Shown piece after piece: positions 60,841-64,000 of a stretch of 64,000 nt of DNA (positions within the stretch are counted from its first letter, which is position 1; each line of letters starts with the position of its first letter). A program made the translations under genes and the position numbers. Origin of the DNA: Rhodospirillales bacterium. GTDB taxonomy: Bacteria; Pseudomonadota; Alphaproteobacteria; Rhodospirillales; Casp-alpha2. The notes beneath the pieces are model-generated. The model was not told the DNA's origin, made no database searches, and worked only from the letters and a program-made list of their open reading frames with translations. The stretch lies in assembly GCA_023145215.1 (NCBI GenBank), contig JAGLED010000029.1:1-64000 (forward strand), in the 5' to 3' direction.

Positions 60841-62159
60841 AATGCCTCCTCGATCCAGCGGGCGTGGCGCAGCAGATCGCCGTCGTGTCCGTGGCGGCCG
60901 ATGACCTGAAGGCCGATCGGCAGTCCACTCGGTCCCTTGAGCTTCGGCAGCGTCACCGTCGGCACGCCCGTGAGCGTCCAAAGCTTCTGGAACACGGCAT
61001 TGCCGGTGCTTTCCAGTCCCTTGGGGGCTTCGCCGGGCGCGCCTGCCGTTATCAATACGTCGTAACTCGAGAACATCCGGTCAAGGGCGGCGCTGAGGGT
61101 ATCTCGGAATTCGATGGCCTTAATGTACGCGTCGGCGCTGATCCCTTCGCCGGCCTTGGCACGGCGTTTGGTTTCGTCGCGCACCATGTCGGCGTGCTCG
61201 CGGCAGTAATCGCCGATATTGGCCTGCACGTTCGCCATCATCACGGTTTCCTGGCAGGTGAGGGCGTCATCGAACACGCCGGTCATCTCGACCTCACTGG
61301 CGTGTCCGCCGAGCGCCTTGACCGCACCCAGCATGACATCTTCCAGATACGGTTCGGCATATTTCCACATCGGCCCGCGGACGAAGGCGATTTTCGGCGG
61401 TGCCGTAACCGGTTCGCCGAGCGCCGCCACGAGTTTGCCATGGGGATGCCCGCGCATGTCGAGATCGGCCGGGTCCTTGACCATCAGCACATCGCCCATC
61501 AGCGCAATATCTTCGATGGAGCGTGCATAGATCCCCGGATGATCGAGCGGACGCGCCAGCGGGAACATGCCCGCGCGCGAGATCGAGCCGAACGTCGGTT
61601 TGAAACCATGAATGCCGCAGAACGACGCCGGGCGAATCATCGAGCCGCCGGTCTGTGTCCCAACCGATAGCGGCACCTGGAAATCGGCGACCGCGGCGGC
61701 GGAACCGGACGACGAGCCGCCCGGTGTGTGCGCCGGGTTGTGCGGGTTCTTGGTTTTGCCGGCGGCGGATAATGCGAATTCGGTCGTGACCGTCTTGCCC
61801 ATGATCACGGCACCGGCGTCGCGCAGCAGCCGTGCGATGGTGCTGTCGGCGACGGGGCGGCGGCCTTCGTACAGTCGCGAGCCGTTTTCCGTCGGCATAT
61901 CGGCGGTATCGATGATGTCCTTGAGGCCGACGGGGACGCCGTGCAGCGGGCCAAGGCCGAGGCCCTGGGATATCGCGTGATCGCAGTTGTCGGCCTGATC
62001 GCGGGCAATGCAGGGATTTAGATACGTCCAGGCGCCGACATCGGCGTCACGTGCCTCTGCACGGGTAATGCAGGCATCCACCAGTGCGCGCGATGTCAAT
62101 TCCCCGGCGCGGATGGCTTTCGCCGCGTCGGTCGCTGTCAGATTATTCGGAGACGTCAT
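60837..62159 (-). CDS. amidase signature family protein (hydrolase-TAXI cluster)
   Basis: This 440-residue amidase is similar in layout to that at 51498-52832. The lysine of the triad is in PVGLKDIIDTADMPTENGS and the serines in TPGGSSSGSAAAVADFQVPL, followed by GTQTGGSMIRPASFCGIHGF. The start overlaps the TAXI receptor stop (62156-62159), and its stop overlaps the M20 hydrolase start, so the three genes are translated as a coupled set: receptor, amidase, hydrolase. Substrate unknown; amide intermediates of the same pathway are likely. Confidence 0.92.
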   Translation of the reverse strand: MTSPNNLTATDAAKAIRAGELTSRALVDACITRAEARDADVGAWTYLNPCIARDQADNCDHAISQGLGLGPLHGVPVGLKDIIDTADMPTENGSRLYEGRRPVADSTIARLLRDAGAVIMGKTVTTEFALSAAGKTKNPHNPAHTPGGSSSGSAAAVADFQVPLSVGTQTGGSMIRPASFCGIHGFKPTFGSISRAGMFPLARPLDHPGIYARSIEDIALMGDVLMVKDPADLDMRGHPHGKLVAALGEPVTAPPKIAFVRGPMWKYAEPYLEDVMLGAVKALGGHASEVEMTGVFDDALTCQETVMMANVQANIGDYCREHADMVRDETKRRAKAGEGISADAYIKAIEFRDTLSAALDRMFSSYDVLITAGAPGEAPKGLESTGNAVFQKLWTLTGVPTVTLPKLKGPSGLPIGLQVIGRHGHDGDLLRHARWIEEAF

Positions 62160-63169
62160 TTGAGCCGGCCGATTTCCTTGTAATAGTTTTGTGCGCCGAC
62201 ACAGAGCGGGATAGGCACACCGTCAAACGATGATGCCAAGGTTATGGATTTGCCCTTGGGATGTCCACCGTCGAGGATCTGGCGGGCGAAACGATTTTCC
62301 CAGAACGCCTTGGTGACTTTATAGAGGAAATTCTGATCCAGGTCGGTCCTGGACAGCCAGAGCGCCGGTACGGCGACCGTGTCCACGTCATTCGATTGTC
62401 CCGGATAAACGCCGGCCGGGATCGTGGACGCGGTGTAGAAGGGGGATTTCTCAGTGAGGACGTCCCGCCCCTTGCCGACGATAGGGACGAGTTTCGCCCC
62501 ATACGATTTGATCATCTCGGCGATGGCGCTCGACGGATGGCCGGCGACGGTGATGAAGCCGTCGACCTGGCCGGCTTTGAAGGCGTCTTGAGCCCCTAGA
62601 AAATCGACGAAGGACGGGGTGAAGTCCTTGCCTTCCTGCAATCCATAAGCGCGCACCAGCAACTGCGCCCCCAATAGCGCGCCAGAGTTCAGTTTGCCGA
62701 GCGCGATGCGCTTGCCGGAAATATCCGTCATCCCATTGATACGCGAATCCGCACTGGCGACGAAATGCACGTCTTCGGGATAAAGGCTGGAAATCGTGCA
62801 GAGCAACGTGTTCGGCTGGCGGGTGCGGAACGGGCCCGTCCCGGAATAAGACCAGTACGCCACGTCCGCCTGGGCGATCGCCGAGGGGTATTTCCTGGCC
62901 AGAAGCGCATCGACGTTATCGACGGAACCGTTGCTGCTTTGTGCCGTGGCGGTCAGGTGCGGCACACCGCAATTGCCGCCGGCTTCGCAGGATTTCGACC
63001 CGGGCGGGTTCGAGATCACCTTGGCAAGCAACGATGCGATCGGGAAATAGGTGCCGCCGCGCGATCCTGACGCAATCTTGAAGAAGCGGAGATCCTCGGC
63101 CTGGGCGGGTGGAAGGCCGGCAATACAAAGAAATGCGATAGCAAATCCCAGTCCAATACAGCGCTTCAT
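62156..63169 (-). CDS. TAXI-family TRAP solute-binding protein
   Basis: This 337-residue periplasmic receptor has a signal peptide (residues 1-24, ending AQAE). The TAXI start signature IASGSRGGTYFPIASLLAKV is clear, followed by CEAGGNCGVPHLTATAQSSN with paired cysteines. GKRIALGKLNSGALLGAQLL and DGFITVAGHPSSAIAEMIKS also match. The fused QM permease expected for TAXI transporters is not nearby, so it must use one encoded elsewhere. It leads the minus-strand operon with the amidase and M20 hydrolase and is divergent from the serine hydrolase at 63295. Confidence 0.9.
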   Translation of the reverse strand: MKRCIGLGFAIAFLCIAGLPPAQAEDLRFFKIASGSRGGTYFPIASLLAKVISNPPGSKSCEAGGNCGVPHLTATAQSSNGSVDNVDALLARKYPSAIAQADVAYWSYSGTGPFRTRQPNTLLCTISSLYPEDVHFVASADSRINGMTDISGKRIALGKLNSGALLGAQLLVRAYGLQEGKDFTPSFVDFLGAQDAFKAGQVDGFITVAGHPSSAIAEMIKSYGAKLVPIVGKGRDVLTEKSPFYTASTIPAGVYPGQSNDVDTVAVPALWLSRTDLDQNFLYKVTKAFWENRFARQILDGGHPKGKSITLASSFDGVPIPLCVGAQNYYKEIGRLK

Positions 63170-63294
63170 TTGAGCCCCCCTGATTTTATCTAGTCATCAT
63201 AGGCAAAGTTCTTGTTCAGCGGTATATAAAACTCCGTCCTTGGTTGGCGGGGCGCCTGTGGTATTTTGTGTTCCGCAAATTCTATTCCAAGAGG

Positions 63295-64000
63295 ATGATC
63301 CAAGTGACGAATTCGACGTACGTGCCGCCCCGGGCCGGGACCGGCGACTGGCAGACCCGTGACCCTAAGGACCTCGGCTTCGACGCCGTAAAGCTGAAAG
63401 ACGCGCTGGCGTTCGCCGAAGCGAGCGAGAGCCCGTGGCCCCGCGACCTGGAAGATGCCGGCAACGTGCCCGGCCTGACGCAGATCGAACCGGAGCCGTG
63501 GAACGCGTTCCTGGGGCCGCTGAAGCCACGTGGCGGACCGTCCGGACTTCTTCTTCGGGGCGGTGAGATCGCCGCGAGCTGGGGCGATCCGGCACGGGTC
63601 GACATGACGTTTTCGATCGCCAAGAGCTATCTGGCTGTGCTTTGCGGCATCGCCGTCGGTGACGGTCTGATCAAGGACATCGATGCGCCGGTCGTGGGCG
63701 ACGTCGACATTCCCGAGTTCCAGGGCGAGCACAATTCAAAGATCACGTGGCGGCATCTGCTGACCCAGACCAGCGAATGGTCCGGCACGCTATTCGACAA
63801 GCCCGATCAAGTCGATCACTACCGTGAGGTCGGCGCCGATTCGAAAAACGAACGGAAGGGTCAGAAACGCCCGCTCGAGACCCCGGGCACGTTCTGGGAG
63901 TACAACGATGTCCGCGTCAACGTGCTCTCGCTGGCGTTGCTGCACCTGTTCCGCAGGCCTTTGCCCGACGTTGCGAAGGAACGGATCATGGACCCGATCG
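63295..64000 (+). CDS. beta-lactamase-like serine hydrolase, 3' truncated by window edge
   Basis: The first ~235 residues of a class C beta-lactamase/penicillin-binding-protein-like hydrolase are present. The catalytic SxxK is S-I-A-K in VDMTFSIAKSYLAVLCGIAV, and the Tyr motif YxN appears as EYNDVRVNVLSL. The ATG at 63295 (MIQVTNSTY) or the GTG at 63304 may be the start; AGAGGA favours the GTG. No signal peptide is evident, so a cytoplasmic esterase or peptidase of this family is as likely as a wall enzyme. The C-terminal part, with the expected third motif, is outside the window. Confidence 0.85.
   Translation, partial: MIQVTNSTYVPPRAGTGDWQTRDPKDLGFDAVKLKDALAFAEASESPWPRDLEDAGNVPGLTQIEPEPWNAFLGPLKPRGGPSGLLLRGGEIAASWGDPARVDMTFSIAKSYLAVLCGIAVGDGLIKDIDAPVVGDVDIPEFQGEHNSKITWRHLLTQTSEWSGTLFDKPDQVDHYREVGADSKNERKGQKRPLETPGTFWEYNDVRVNVLSLALLHLFRRPLPDVAKERIMDPI

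Overview
The window comes from a high-GC alphaproteobacterial chromosome, most like a member of the Rhodospirillales. The signs are a complete mreB-mreC-mreD-mrdA-rodA elongasome operon next to the 3' end of leuA, several TRAP/TAXI transporters, TTG and GTG starts, and GC-rich codon use. The species cannot be named from the sequence alone.

Layout. (1) Bases 1-6447 are core genome: leuA 3' end, mreBCD, mrdA (PBP2), rodA and a tRNA-Lys(CTT). (2) Bases 6403-37192 are a genomic island of about 30.8 kb. It is inserted in the 3' half of tRNA-Lys and bounded by a perfect 47-bp direct repeat. A P4-type tyrosine integrase lies just inside the right end, and identical 20-bp putative integrase arm sites lie inside both ends. 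(3) Bases 37193-64000 return to core-like genome: MgtC-like protein, succinate-semialdehyde dehydrogenase, a TetR regulator with a double operator, YciI, tag, a BCCT transporter, a TonB receptor with a PepSY protein behind a Fur-like box, an XRE-cupin regulator, a 2-hydroxyacid dehydrogenase, a TRAP transporter with an amidase, a GlcG-like protein, transaldolase, a GldA/F/G-DUF4340 ABC cluster, and a hydrolase-amidase-TAXI cluster. A serine hydrolase runs off the right edge.

The island looks like an assembly of modules. The left part (6.5-9.2 kb) has an AlpA-like regulator and a possible Rep-like gene. It is followed by a DUF3768 gene, a cysteine-rich protein resembling HhH-GPD glycosylases, and a second, catalytic-domain-only tyrosine recombinase. 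Next comes a restriction-modification operon of a beta-class amino-methyltransferase plus McrB-like and McrC-like proteins (12.1-16.1 kb).

The most unusual module is 16.7-25.1 kb, a tightly packed operon I do not recognise as a described system. It encodes a secreted Ser/Gly-rich protein, a lipoprotein, a membrane-anchored PEGA-like protein, a membrane PEGA protein with a formylglycine-generating-enzyme-like domain that lacks the oxidase cysteines, a 49-aa micro-membrane protein, a MotA/TolQ/ExbB proton-channel protein, and two von Willebrand A proteins. Each vWA protein has a single ExbD/TolR-like transmembrane helix carrying a buried aspartate. I infer a proton-driven cell-envelope machine in which the usual ExbD pair is replaced by two different vWA-bearing subunits.

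It is followed by a higher-GC type I secretion cassette (TolC, FecR/RTX-like substrate, ABC exporter, HlyD adaptor; 25.5-32.6 kb) and a right part with a pentapeptide-repeat protein, an HTH protein and the integrase. A short motif (core AATGTACTRAGT) recurs at the module borders near 9.25 (inverted), 16.2, 25.2 and 32.8 kb, suggesting that modules were joined by a shared mobile or recombination sequence.
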